Source of the DNA: JAFGLZ01 sp964622545
GTDB lineage: Bacteria > Planctomycetota > Phycisphaerae > UBA1845 > JAFGLZ01
DNA length: 64,000 bases
Direction of reading: 5' to 3'
Assembly: GCA_964622545.1 (NCBI GenBank)
Contig: CAZUQM010000040.1
Coordinates: forward strand, 3,075-67,074
Under the pieces are notes generated by a model that searched no databases, was not told where the DNA came from, and saw nothing but the letters and a program-made list of their open reading frames with translations. A program made the translations under genes and the position numbers. This document shows, in pieces, positions 38,298 through 46,325 of the stretch (positions within the stretch are counted from its first letter, which is position 1; each line of letters begins with the position of its first letter).

Positions 38298-39539
38298 TCA
38301 GGCCTCGTCCGATTCCGTCGGATCGGTCTCCAGCTCAAACGCCGAGTGGATTACCTGGAGCGCCTTCTCGCCGTCCTTCTGGTCGACGACGCACGAGACC
38401 ACGATCTCGCTGGTCGAGATATTGAGGATGTTCACGCCCGCCTCGGCCAGTGAGCCGAACACCTTCGACGCCACGCCGGTGTGGCTGCGCATGCCGATGC
38501 CGACCACGCTGACCTTGACCACGCTGTCGTCGGTCTCCACGCCTCGCAGACCGAGCTCCCGAACCAGGTCGTCGGCCACGACGCGGGCTTCGTCCATGTC
38601 GCCCTCGGCCACGGTGAAGCCGATGTTGGCGCGTTGCCCGTCCTCATAGATGTTTTGGATGATGTCGTCGACGACGATCTTGTGCTGGGCCAGACGGGCG
38701 AAGATCCGCGCGGCCATGCCGGCCTCGTTCGGCACGCCGACCAGGACGACGCTGGCCAGATCGCGCTTGAGCGCGGCACCCCGCACGACGATGTCTTCCA
38801 TTCCCTTGGTCTCGGGCATGATCATGGTTCCCGGGCTATCGGTCAGACTGCTGCGAACGTGAATGGGCACCTTGTACTTCCAGCCGAATTCGATGGCGCG
38901 ATTGTGCATGACACCCGCGCCCAGCGACGACAGCTCGAGCATCTCGTCGTAGCTGATCTCCTTCATCTTGCGGGCTTCGGGCACGATCCGCGGGTCGGTC
39001 GTGTAGATGCCGTCGACGTCGGTATAGATCTCGCACTCGTCAGCCTCGAGCGCCGCGGCCAGCGCGACGGCCGTCGTGTCCGAGCCGCCGCGGCCGAGCG
39101 TCGTGATCGCGCCCTCCTCGGTGATGCCTTGGAAGCCGGCGACGATCGCGATGCGCCCGGCGTCGAGGTGATGTCGGAGACGGTCGGCGTCGATCTGCTG
39201 GATCCTCGCGCGGGTATGGGCTGCGTCGGTGATCAGTCCGACCTGCCCGCCGGTGAAGCTGATGGCCTCGTGGCCGGCCGCGTCGATCGCCATCGCCATG
39301 ACGGCAATACTGACCTGCTCGCCCGTGGTGAGCAGCATGTCCATCTCACGGCGCGGCGGCTTGGGTGAGACCTCCTCGGCCAGGGCGATAAGTTGGTCGG
39401 TGGTCTTGCCCATGGCCGAGACGACCATCACCACCCGATTGCCGTCGAGCTTGGTGCGAATGGCCCGCCGCGCGGCACGCTGGATCTTCGTAGCGTCCGC
39501 GACGCTGGTGCCGCCGAATTTCTGTACGATCAATCCCAT
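38298..39539 (-). CDS. lysC: Aspartate kinase
   Basis: 413 residues, full length for a monofunctional LysC. Catalytic domain begins VQKFGGTSVADATKIQ and includes GRGGSDTTAVALA and TDVDGIYTTDPRIV. Two ACT domains follow from about residue 270 (VVLVGVPNEAGMAARIF, VSVVGIGMRSHTGVA), the site of lysine and/or threonine feedback. It phosphorylates aspartate for lysine, threonine and methionine synthesis. Probably monocistronic. Confidence 0.97.
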   Translation of the reverse strand: MGLIVQKFGGTSVADATKIQRAARRAIRTKLDGNRVVMVVSAMGKTTDQLIALAEEVSPKPPRREMDMLLTTGEQVSIAVMAMAIDAAGHEAISFTGGQVGLITDAAHTRARIQQIDADRLRHHLDAGRIAIVAGFQGITEEGAITTLGRGGSDTTAVALAAALEADECEIYTDVDGIYTTDPRIVPEARKMKEISYDEMLELSSLGAGVMHNRAIEFGWKYKVPIHVRSSLTDSPGTMIMPETKGMEDIVVRGAALKRDLASVVLVGVPNEAGMAARIFARLAQHKIVVDDIIQNIYEDGQRANIGFTVAEGDMDEARVVADDLVRELGLRGVETDDSVVKVSVVGIGMRSHTGVASKVFGSLAEAGVNILNISTSEIVVSCVVDQKDGEKALQVIHSAFELETDPTESDEA

Positions 39540-39640
39540 GGCTTCTCACACGCCGCTTGGTGCGGCCCGGCCTTCCTCGACCGGGGCATCCCCCTGTGCG
39601 GACGAAGCGCCTGTCATGACTTCGTCCATCCACCTGACCG

Positions 39641-40285
39641 CTACGCGTGGACCACCTCGAACCGATCCACACCCAGTTGCCTCACCGTGGCCCGGACGTC
39701 TCGGAGGGACCGCTCATCCTCGCGCCCGGTCAGTTTGCCCTCGTAGCGCCAGGCGATGAGGGGCTTGGCCTGGCCCCGCGCCGTTCGCAGCTCCACGAGG
39801 TCCTTGATCAGCATCAGCAGGCGCTCGCCCGGGCGACGCCACCCGGCGCGGCCGCTGCGGAACACGAACTGTACCTCGTCGAACGGTCCGGAGAGCAGGC
39901 GGTCGATCATCTCCATGCTGGTCAGGCCCCCCCCGTCGGTCTGGAGGATGAACCGCCACCGGCCCGCGACAGCCTTCGCCCGCGTCACGACCGACCAAAG
40001 GTCTTCGGGCACCGCCCGACCGTCCGTGGGGCTCAGGCGGAGGAGGATCTCGCGGTTGCCCCACGTCCCGGCCAGCTCGATCAGCCAGTCCCAGTCGGCC
40101 CCAGCGGGGTTCCGATCCGGCTCGGCATCGACCCGGACGCGAATCTCCGCCGGCGGCGCGGCGGGCACTGACTCCGGGGCCATCAGGCGACCGTCGGCAG
40201 CGACGATCCAGACGCCTTGACCCGATGGGGGTCGCCGCCTTCTGCTTACGGACCGACGGATCGCCTCCCGCGTGTTCGCCGTCAT
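39641..40285 (-). CDS. Radical-SAM-barrel-like protein lacking the Fe-S cysteines
   Basis: 214 residues. From about residue 110 the sequence resembles the second half of a radical SAM TIM barrel (FILQTDGGGLTSMEMIDRLL, then FDEVQFVFRSGRAG, then LIKDLVELRTARG and QLGVDRFEVVHA). No CxxxCxxC motif is present anywhere and the protein contains no Cys in its first part. It may be a barrel relic or a partner for another enzyme. ATG 40285 has GGAGGA 7 nt upstream, which argues for expression. Unknown function. Confidence 0.7.
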   Translation of the reverse strand: MTANTREAIRRSVSRRRRPPSGQGVWIVAADGRLMAPESVPAAPPAEIRVRVDAEPDRNPAGADWDWLIELAGTWGNREILLRLSPTDGRAVPEDLWSVVTRAKAVAGRWRFILQTDGGGLTSMEMIDRLLSGPFDEVQFVFRSGRAGWRRPGERLLMLIKDLVELRTARGQAKPLIAWRYEGKLTGREDERSLRDVRATVRQLGVDRFEVVHA

Positions 40286-40398
40286 AGCGATGTCCTCCGG
40301 CTGCCCTGCCCGTCACGCGAGACCATGGTAGCGGCCCCGGACGATTCGTGAAAGGTCCGGGGCCTTCGATTGGGTCGGGTTTGACGAGCCCTGACGGG

Positions 40399-41520
40399 TC
40401 AGCTCTTGACGGGCTGCGTGGGCTTGAGGTCGAGCATGCGTTGGAGCGCCACGAGGGCGTCGCCGCGGGTGGCGTCCTCGACGTGGATGCGGTTGACGAC
40501 CTGGCCCTCGACGAGGTTCTGCAGCGTCCAGAGCAGGTGCTTGGGATCGACCAGGCCCATCGTGCGGCAGTCGGACCGCCTCGGCGCGAGGTTGCGGACC
40601 TCGAGCCGGCCGGCGTGCCGGCGGGCGAGCCGATCGACCAGGTGCGTCTCGGTGCCGATGGCCCACTTGCTGCCGTCGGGGGCGTCGTCGATGGCGCGGA
40701 TGATGAACTCGGTGCTGCCGGCCAGGTCGGCCTCGTGGAAGACCTCCCACCGGCATTCCGGATGGACCAGGATGCGGATGGCCGGGTCCTCCTGCCGGAC
40801 GGCCCGACAGTGCTCCTCGCTGAAGACCATGTGCACGCAGCAGAAGCCGTCCCACAGGATGCCGGTGGCGCGGGCGACTTGCTCCTCGGTCAGGCCGCCG
40901 TCGGGTTCGCTCGGGTCGAACAGCACGGTGTGGTCTAGCGGATGCCCCATTTGATAGAGCGTGTTTCGGCCCAGGTGCTGGTCGGGCAGGAAGAGCACCT
41001 TATCCCCCTGGCTCAGCGCCCAGTCGAGCACGACCGGGGCGTTGCTGCTGGTGCAGCACACACCCCCGTGGCGACCGCAGAACGCCTTGATCTCCGCGCT
41101 CGAGTTGACGTACGTCACCGGGATCACCGTGGCGTTGCCGGCGGCAGCGGTGATGAACGGCCAGGCCCGCTCGACCTGGGGCAGGTCGGCCATGTCCGCC
41201 ATCGAGCATCCGGCGTCCAGGTGCGGCAGCAGCACACGGACCCCGGGCCGCGTGACGATGTCGGCCGACTCGGCCATGAAGTGCACGCCGCAGAAGACGA
41301 CGAACTCGGCGCCCGTCTGGTCGGCCGCCTGTTGCGAGAGCTTGAGGCTGTCGCCCGTGTAGTCAGCGAACTGGAGGACCTCGTCGGTCTGGTAGTGATG
41401 GCCCAAGATGACCAGCGTGCCGCCCAGCTTGGCCTTGCAGTCGCGGATGCCGTCGAACACCTCATCGTCCGTCATGTCGTCGAAGATCGACGCCAGCGGT
41501 GTCTGTCTTGCGTCAAGCAT
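40399..41520 (-). CDS. nadA: Quinolinate synthase NadA
   Basis: 373 residues from ATG 41520, which has AGGAG 8 nt upstream. NadA condenses iminoaspartate with dihydroxyacetone phosphate in NAD synthesis and needs one 4Fe-4S cluster. Motifs are clear: VILGHHYQTDEV, FCGVHFMAESADIV, VCCTSSNA, HPECRWEV and a C-terminal cysteine region. The upstream gene encodes an NrtR-like Nudix regulator, and a perfect palindrome lies just before the start (41534-41556), so control by NAD metabolites is likely. NadB is not in the window. Confidence 0.96.
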   Translation of the reverse strand: MLDARQTPLASIFDDMTDDEVFDGIRDCKAKLGGTLVILGHHYQTDEVLQFADYTGDSLKLSQQAADQTGAEFVVFCGVHFMAESADIVTRPGVRVLLPHLDAGCSMADMADLPQVERAWPFITAAAGNATVIPVTYVNSSAEIKAFCGRHGGVCCTSSNAPVVLDWALSQGDKVLFLPDQHLGRNTLYQMGHPLDHTVLFDPSEPDGGLTEEQVARATGILWDGFCCVHMVFSEEHCRAVRQEDPAIRILVHPECRWEVFHEADLAGSTEFIIRAIDDAPDGSKWAIGTETHLVDRLARRHAGRLEVRNLAPRRSDCRTMGLVDPKHLLWTLQNLVEGQVVNRIHVEDATRGDALVALQRMLDLKPTQPVKS

Positions 41521-41533
41521 GATCGATTCTCCT

Positions 41534-41556
41534 ACTAGGTTTTTATGGGGCCTAGT
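41534..41556 (-). promoter_or_regulatory. Inverted repeat upstream of nadA, candidate NrtR operator
   Basis: ACTAGG (41534-41539) and CCTAGT (41551-41556) are perfect arms around an 11-bp spacer. The repeat ends just before the nadA Shine-Dalgarno (AGGAG at 41528-41532), so a bound regulator could block transcription or translation start. Confidence 0.45.
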
Positions 41557-41607
41557 GGGATTTGGCAAGACGCCGGCGTCAAACAGTTGGCAAACGTCGT
41601 GCGGGGG

Positions 41608-42309
41608 TCAGGCGGGGCGGTAGATGTACTTGCCGGGCATCGTCGCGCCGTCGCGGTTCCGGGCCGGCTCGATCTCCTCCAGCTTCTTCATCCTCCGGCG
41701 GAACTCGCGGGCGTCAACCTGGTCGCCCAGGATCATCTCGCACGTCGACCGCAGCTCGTCCATCGTGAACGGCGAGGGGACGAGCTGGAACACCAGGCTG
41801 CGGCGCTCGTGATCCCTCATCAATCGCTTCTCCGCCATGCGAAGCATCTGACGGTGATCGAAGGCGAGCTTGGGCGGGTTCTTCAGGCTGAACCACTGTG
41901 CCTCGGCCGCGTCGTCCCCGGCCTCGAGCTCGGGCAAGCGTCCGGGCCTTACGAGCACGAGGAAGGCGATCGAAATGACCCTGCCTCTCGGATCCCGGTC
42001 CGGGTCGCCGAAGGTGTGGAGCTGCTCCATCCAGGCCTGCTGCGAAGAGAGCCCGGGCTGCTTGCCCAGCCCCGAGAGCTTCAGATTGGTCTCCTCGGCC
42101 AGCTCGCGCTGGGCCGACTCGGCCAGGGTCTCCTCCATCTCGACAAAGCCGCCGGGCAGACCCCAGCAGCCCTCGTAGGGTGAACGATCCCTGCGGATCA
42201 ACAGGACCTTCAGCTTGTCGGCCATCGGCGTGATCACGATCAGGTCGACCGTGACCATCGGCCTGGGGTAGTCGTAGGTGTAGCCCGATGCGTTGGTGTT
42301 CCTTGCCAT
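41608..42309 (-). CDS. Nudix hydrolase with winged-helix tail (NrtR-like)
   Basis: 233 residues from ATG 42309, which has GGAGG 6 nt upstream; a longer open frame exists but overlaps the next gene. An intact Nudix box GGFVEMEETLAESAQREL-AEETNL lies near residues 53-75. The last 70 residues (FTMDELRSTCEMILG, then FRRRMKKLEEIEP) match the DNA-binding tail of NrtR, which senses ADP-ribose and represses NAD genes. Its position directly upstream of nadA supports this, though an ADP-ribose pyrophosphatase is also possible because the catalytic box is intact. Confidence 0.82.
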   Translation of the reverse strand: MARNTNASGYTYDYPRPMVTVDLIVITPMADKLKVLLIRRDRSPYEGCWGLPGGFVEMEETLAESAQRELAEETNLKLSGLGKQPGLSSQQAWMEQLHTFGDPDRDPRGRVISIAFLVLVRPGRLPELEAGDDAAEAQWFSLKNPPKLAFDHRQMLRMAEKRLMRDHERRSLVFQLVPSPFTMDELRSTCEMILGDQVDAREFRRRMKKLEEIEPARNRDGATMPGKYIYRPA

Positions 42310-42347
42310 GTGAGGCCTCCCGATGCCGGCTCTGCCAGGGACGCTCC

Positions 42348-43313
42348 CTAGAGTTGTCGCACCAGCCGAGACGCGTCGAATCCCAGCGAGGCCAGATGCG
42401 GTCCGACGTCGGCGAGGAACCGCCTGCCGTCGGTGTAGTAGCCGGCTGTCGGCTTCAGATCCGGCACGTGGCTGCGCCAGTAGCGATTGAACAGGTGCAT
42501 GCAGAGCTCCCGGACGTACTTGCTGAAGACGCTGGCCAGGGCCGTGGGGAGTTGTCGCTCCTCGCCCCGCTTGGCGAACTCGATCTGCCACGACCCCGAA
42601 CGGCGCTCCAGCGTGTAGGCGCTGCGGTCGCCCGACTCCTCGTCGATCCGCATCGACTCGAACTCGCCGTCGAAGCTCGTCATCAGCCACCGTCCGTACC
42701 GCGTCCGGCCTCCCTGGCGGTCGATGTGGAAACGGACGGCCTGGTTCGGGTGCGCCAGGGCCACCTGTTGGATTAGACGCAACGTCAGGCCCATCAGGAC
42801 GACCGATTTGTTCCGTGTCTTGCCGACCAGGTCGTTGTACTGGTCCTCGAAGAGCGGCTCGCAGCGGATGCCTCGCAGAACGCAGCCCTGGCCGGCCAGG
42901 TCGCGGCGCAAGGCGTTGGCGTGAAGCGAGAGCTCTGCGGCCGTGCAGGCCAGGGGCAGACCCGCGGACATATCGGCATACCAGGGATAGGCGTCGGCCG
43001 TGCTCGTCGCGCCGTCGGCCAGGACGTCCAGGAGATCTCGAATCGACGTCGCCGATCGTTCCGCCGCGGCCAGGCACGCCAGCGCGGTCCGCTCCAGATT
43101 GGCCAGGCCGTCCTCGCCCTTGTGGAGCTTCTTGCTGTCGGCGATGGGCAGACGGGGGTCCTTCTTGCGGGGCTTGTCGGTGACGCTGCCGGACAGGACC
43201 TGCCACAACGACTCGTCGGCACGGTCGTCGGGCACCTCGACGACGCACGCCGAGACCACGAGCGGGCCGAGCAAGGGGCCGTATCCGGCTTCGTCGATGC
43301 CGACCAGGATCAA
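42348..43313 (-). CDS. Divergent RNase HII-like protein
   Basis: 321 residues, longer than standard RNase HII (about 200). The beginning MILVGIDEAGYGPLLGPLVV carries the Asp-Glu pair of RNase HII (normally G-I-D-E-A-G-R-G-P), followed by ADSKKLHKGE and FHIDRQGGR, which supplies a third Asp. The C-terminal FSKYVREL-MHLFN segment matches the family's terminal helix. Insertions enlarge the middle. The start is TTG at 43313 with no good Shine-Dalgarno. It may cut RNA-DNA hybrids or be repurposed. Confidence 0.78.
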   Translation of the reverse strand: MILVGIDEAGYGPLLGPLVVSACVVEVPDDRADESLWQVLSGSVTDKPRKKDPRLPIADSKKLHKGEDGLANLERTALACLAAAERSATSIRDLLDVLADGATSTADAYPWYADMSAGLPLACTAAELSLHANALRRDLAGQGCVLRGIRCEPLFEDQYNDLVGKTRNKSVVLMGLTLRLIQQVALAHPNQAVRFHIDRQGGRTRYGRWLMTSFDGEFESMRIDEESGDRSAYTLERRSGSWQIEFAKRGEERQLPTALASVFSKYVRELCMHLFNRYWRSHVPDLKPTAGYYTDGRRFLADVGPHLASLGFDASRLVRQL

Positions 43314-43473
43314 GGGACAGTCTCGCTTCGAGAAGGAGCGTCGTTCGATTCGGTGCGAACGGGTCTGCCCGGCATTGTATGGCCCGGGCGCGTTGATTCA
43401 ATGCCGCGACGCGGGTATCGTCGGCCGCCTGGCCGGTCGGCGGTCACGCTCATCTAGGGAGACATCGCGATCC

Positions 43474-44247
43474 ATGTTTCAGAATCGGGTCAAACGCAAG
43501 CTGCTCGACGGACAGCGCTCGGTGGGCACGTGGAGCGTGCTCGGCAATCCGCTCATCGGCGAGCTACTCGCCTGCGAGGGCTTCGACTACATCGTCGTCG
43601 ACCAGGAGCATTTCCCCATCGGGCTCGAAATGACCGTCAACTACTTCCAGGCGATCACGGCCGGCGGGTCGATGCCCGTGGCCCGACTGCCCTTCAACGA
43701 CCACGTGTATGTCAAGCGGGCCCTCGACGCCGGCGCGACGGGCATCATCATCCCGCTGATCCGATCGGCCGACGACGCGCGACGAGCCGTGGCCACCAGC
43801 CGCTTTCCGCCGCTGGGCGAGCGACCCTACGGCGCCGGACGCATCGCCGTGCACGGGCCCGACTATCTCGACGCGGCCAACGACGAGATCCTCGTCATGC
43901 TCCAGATCGAGCACCGGGATGCGGTCGAGCAACTGGACGACATCCTGGCCGTCGAGGGCTACGACGGGTGCTTCGTGGGTCCGACGGACCTGGCCCTGTC
44001 GATGGGCTGGCCGACGCCGTCGCAAGGCGGTTGCGATGAGCTGGAGGACCTGCTCGGCGACCTGGCCCGGCGCTTCCACGCGGCGGGCAAGCTGGTGGGG
44101 ACGGTGTGCCCCAACGTTCCCGCGTTCCGCGCGCGCGTCGAGCAGGGCTACAAGATGGTCACGCTCGGCAGCGATTTCGGTCTGCTGCGACAGGCCGTGT
44201 GTCGGGCTCGCGACGAGCTCCGCATCGACGGGCTCTGGCCGAGTTGA
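43474..44247 (+). CDS. HpcH/HpaI-family class II aldolase
   Basis: 257 residues. Motifs typical of the metal-dependent 2-keto-3-deoxy aldolases: VVDQEHFPIG, GATGIIIPLI, PPLGERPYGAGR, MLQIEHRDA and FVGPTDLALSMG, giving the Glu and Asp metal ligands and the catalytic Arg/His. It probably splits or forms a 2-keto-3-deoxy sugar acid. The ATG is at 43474 with GGGAG about 13 nt upstream. Lone gene. Confidence 0.9.
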   Translation: MFQNRVKRKLLDGQRSVGTWSVLGNPLIGELLACEGFDYIVVDQEHFPIGLEMTVNYFQAITAGGSMPVARLPFNDHVYVKRALDAGATGIIIPLIRSADDARRAVATSRFPPLGERPYGAGRIAVHGPDYLDAANDEILVMLQIEHRDAVEQLDDILAVEGYDGCFVGPTDLALSMGWPTPSQGGCDELEDLLGDLARRFHAAGKLVGTVCPNVPAFRARVEQGYKMVTLGSDFGLLRQAVCRARDELRIDGLWPS

Positions 44248-44291
44248 ATCGTGGAATGGGGCACGGTCGCCCTCGACTGTGCCGGGGAGAA

Positions 44292-44356
44292 TCCGCAGCC
44301 GAGGGCGGCTGGGCCACACCGATCTCCGCAGCCGAGGGCGGCTGGGCCACACCGAT
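44292..44356. repeat. Two tandem 33-bp units
   Basis: The unit begins TCCGCAGCCGAGGGCGGCTG and is repeated at 44292 and 44325, exact or nearly so over the shared length. It forms an internal palindrome GCAGCCGAGGGCGGCTG. Confidence 0.75.
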
Positions 44357-44430
44357 TGATCGTCTTTCCAGGTGACTAGGAGCCGACCACACCTGTTTTT
44401 GTGGGCTCCCATCAGAAGGGCGAGACGCCT

Positions 44431-44509
44431 ATCAGAGCAGCGACCGTCAGGGAGCTGTGCTGTTGGAGCCCTTGAACAGCAACGCTCCTTGACAGTCGCG
44501 TTCCCGAAG
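44431..44509. repeat. Head-to-head pair of the AGCAACGCT element
   Basis: The minus copy is at 44431-44462 (complement AACAGCACAGCTCCCTGACG) and the plus copy at 44477-44509 (CAGCAACGCTCCTTGACAGT). Only 14 nt separate them, so the pair can fold back on itself. Same core as at 29706-29792 and 31607-31637. Confidence 0.6.
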
Positions 44510-44728
44510 GCAACCCCGAAGCTGAGGAACCGACCCATTCAATGGCGTTGGACTACGGGTGCTGCCTTTCAGAAGTATCGCGACGACTTGCCGGAGTCGT
44601 GGGATCCATCCGGCACGGCCGCGCGGCATGCATGCCGCGGCTCGAGCAGCAAGCGCAGCACACATCGACACCGCGATCGTCGCAACACGTGTGAAACACC
44701 GTGCTAGCCTGTACTGGCGGGCGATGGC

Positions 44729-45634
44729 CTACTGACTGCCCACGCCGTGGACGCGCGTCTTGATCGCGTACAGACCCTTGCAGGCCGTGATGAACAGCGT
44801 CTTGCGGTCCTTGCCGCCGAAGCAGACGTTGGCGGTCCATCGCTCGGGCACGTCGATGTGGGCGATCTGCTTGCCGTGCTTATCGAACACGAACACGCCC
44901 TTGTTGGTCAGGTAGACGTTGCCCTCGTTGTCGATCGTCATGCCGTCGGAGCCCATCTCGCACAGCAGCTTCTTGCCGGTCAGCGAGCCGTCCGGCTGGA
45001 TCCGGTACGACCAGGTCTTCTTGGCGCGGATGTCGGTGACGTAGAGCATCGTGCCGTCGGGCGTGCCGATGATGCCGTTCGGCTGGACGAAGTCCTCGAT
45101 CACCCGGCGAAGCTGTTTGCCGTCGGGCGTGAGGTAGTAGACGCACTGGCCGTCCTGCTCGCTCGGGCCGCGCTTCCAGTATTTGCGCTTGTAGAACGGG
45201 TCGGTGAAGTAGATGCCGCCCGTGGGCCGCTCCCACACGTCGTTCGGGGCGTTGAGCAGCTTGCCCTTGTAGGCCTTGACCAGGACGACGTGCTTCTTGG
45301 TGGCCGGATCGATCCGCCACAGCTCGTTCTTCTCGTCGGCGCAGGCCAGCAGCTTGCCGTGACGGTCGAAGCAGAGCCCGTTCGACCGGCCGCACGGCTG
45401 CATGAACGTTTCGAGCTCGCCGTCGACGGTCCAGATGCAGATGCGGTCGTTCGGCTGGTCGGTGAAGTAGACGTTGCCCTTGGCGTCGCACGCGGGGCCT
45501 TCGGTGAACTCGAAGGTCCGCGAGAGCGTCTGGAGCTCGGCCCCGGGTGCGACGATGGGGTTGGCCGCCTCGGCGGCGCGAGCGAGGACGGCGGCGGACA
45601 AGATCGCGATCAGCGTCATCGAGCGTCTGGGCAT
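44729..45634 (-). CDS. Secreted SMP-30/gluconolactonase-like protein
   Basis: 301 residues. Signal peptide MPRRSMTLIAILSAAVLARA. A six-bladed propeller of the SMP-30/gluconolactonase family is shown by FTEGPACDAKGNVYFTD, NAPNDVWERPTGGIYFTD and MLYVTDIRAKKTW, which supply the metal-binding Glu, Asn and Asp. It hydrolyses sugar lactones. ATG 45634 has AAGGAG 9 nt upstream. Monocistronic. Confidence 0.9.
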   Translation of the reverse strand: MPRRSMTLIAILSAAVLARAAEAANPIVAPGAELQTLSRTFEFTEGPACDAKGNVYFTDQPNDRICIWTVDGELETFMQPCGRSNGLCFDRHGKLLACADEKNELWRIDPATKKHVVLVKAYKGKLLNAPNDVWERPTGGIYFTDPFYKRKYWKRGPSEQDGQCVYYLTPDGKQLRRVIEDFVQPNGIIGTPDGTMLYVTDIRAKKTWSYRIQPDGSLTGKKLLCEMGSDGMTIDNEGNVYLTNKGVFVFDKHGKQIAHIDVPERWTANVCFGGKDRKTLFITACKGLYAIKTRVHGVGSQ

Positions 45635-46006
45635 GATATCGTTCTCCTTGCCGGGAGCGGTCGAGCCCCGAACCTTGTCTCACCAGCAGACTCGCCCGGG
45701 CACCCCCCGTCAAGGCGTCGATGTCGCGCGCCAACGATTCGACGGAACGGGCCGCGGGACGGTCGCCCGCGGGAATCGGAGATGCCGGCGGCTGTCCGAT
45801 GGGGTCTGAATGCGATGATCGTGGGTTTCGTCCTCCCACGATTCCTGCCAATAATCGTTGGCCAAGTCGCCTCAGACGAGTATAATCCGCCGCGCGGTTG
45901 TTGTGAGGCAGGCATGCAGACGGTTCGTTCTGCTGCCCCGAGGCTGGGCGCGGAAGTCGAGCCTCACGGATTCCAAGGTAACGTCTTAATAAAGGAGTGA
46001 TGCGGG
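45635..46006. other. Divergent intergenic region with strong promoter
   Basis: 372 bp between a minus-strand lactonase gene and the plus-strand Lys-rich lipoprotein. It contains the promoter at 45858-45886, giving the lipoprotein mRNA a leader of about 110 nt. No gene seen. Confidence 0.6.
45858..45886 (+). promoter_or_regulatory. Strong promoter of the small lipoprotein gene
   Basis: TTGGCC (45858-45863), 17-nt spacer, perfect TATAAT (45881-45886). One of the best sigma-70-type promoters in the window. Confidence 0.6.
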
Positions 46007-46210
46007 ATGGGTATCAAGAAGATGCTGTCGTACGCACTGAGTGGGTTGGCCGTGCTGGCGCTGACCGTGGCGTTGCCTGGCTGCCCGACGTCCGAGAAGC
46101 CGGCCGAGAAGAAGACCGAGGCGAAGAAGACCGAGGGCGCCAAGAAGCAAGAGAAGAAGACCGAAAAGGCCCCCAAGAAGACCGAGAAGAAGGCCGAGAA
46201 GAAGAAATAG
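46007..46210 (+). CDS. Tiny Lys/Glu-rich lipoprotein
   Basis: 67 residues. Signal peptide with lipobox VALPGC (Cys26). The mature part is 42 residues: 17 Lys and 8 Glu, arranged in E-K-K and K-K-T-E repeats, with no hydrophobic core. It is probably a highly charged, mostly helical or disordered tail hanging from a membrane. ATG 46007 has AAAGGAG 9 nt upstream and a strong promoter. Its role might be envelope or DNA/RNA association, or a Braun-lipoprotein-like spacer; none is provable. Confidence 0.75.
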   Translation: MGIKKMLSYALSGLAVLALTVALPGCPTSEKPAEKKTEAKKTEGAKKQEKKTEKAPKKTEKKAEKKK

Positions 46211-46254
46211 CCTGTCGAACCTCCCACGCGGAGGATCGAGGCAAGCCGCGGACC

Positions 46255-46292
46255 GAGGTCGGGTGGGTTGCGCAACCCGCTCGGCCTCGGCT
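46255..46292 (+). terminator. Palindromic hairpin between two genes
   Basis: A perfect 14-bp palindrome GGGTTGCGCAACCC (46265-46278) sits inside a longer imperfect CGAGG...CCTCG fold. It lies 54 nt after the lipoprotein stop. No T-run follows, so it may be a repeat instead of a terminator. Confidence 0.35.
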
Positions 46293-46325
46293 CGTTGATG
46301 CAGGCGACACGGGGAGGGATCCACC

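Larger units (their letters stand above)
44248..44728. other. Intergenic region full of short repeats
   Basis: 481 bp. It holds a 33-bp tandem repeat (44292-44356) and a head-to-head pair of the AGCAACGCT element (44431-44509). No convincing gene; reading frames through it are repeat-derived. Confidence 0.6.

Noticed and set aside
41608..43401. Long 597-codon frame containing the Nudix gene and running into the RNase HII-like gene
   Set aside because: Only the last 233 codons have protein-like content and a Shine-Dalgarno; the rest is a shadow of the RNase HII-like gene.
44106..44375. ORF reading through the 33-bp tandem repeat
   Set aside because: Its repeated peptide comes from the DNA repeat and it overlaps the aldolase gene in another frame.
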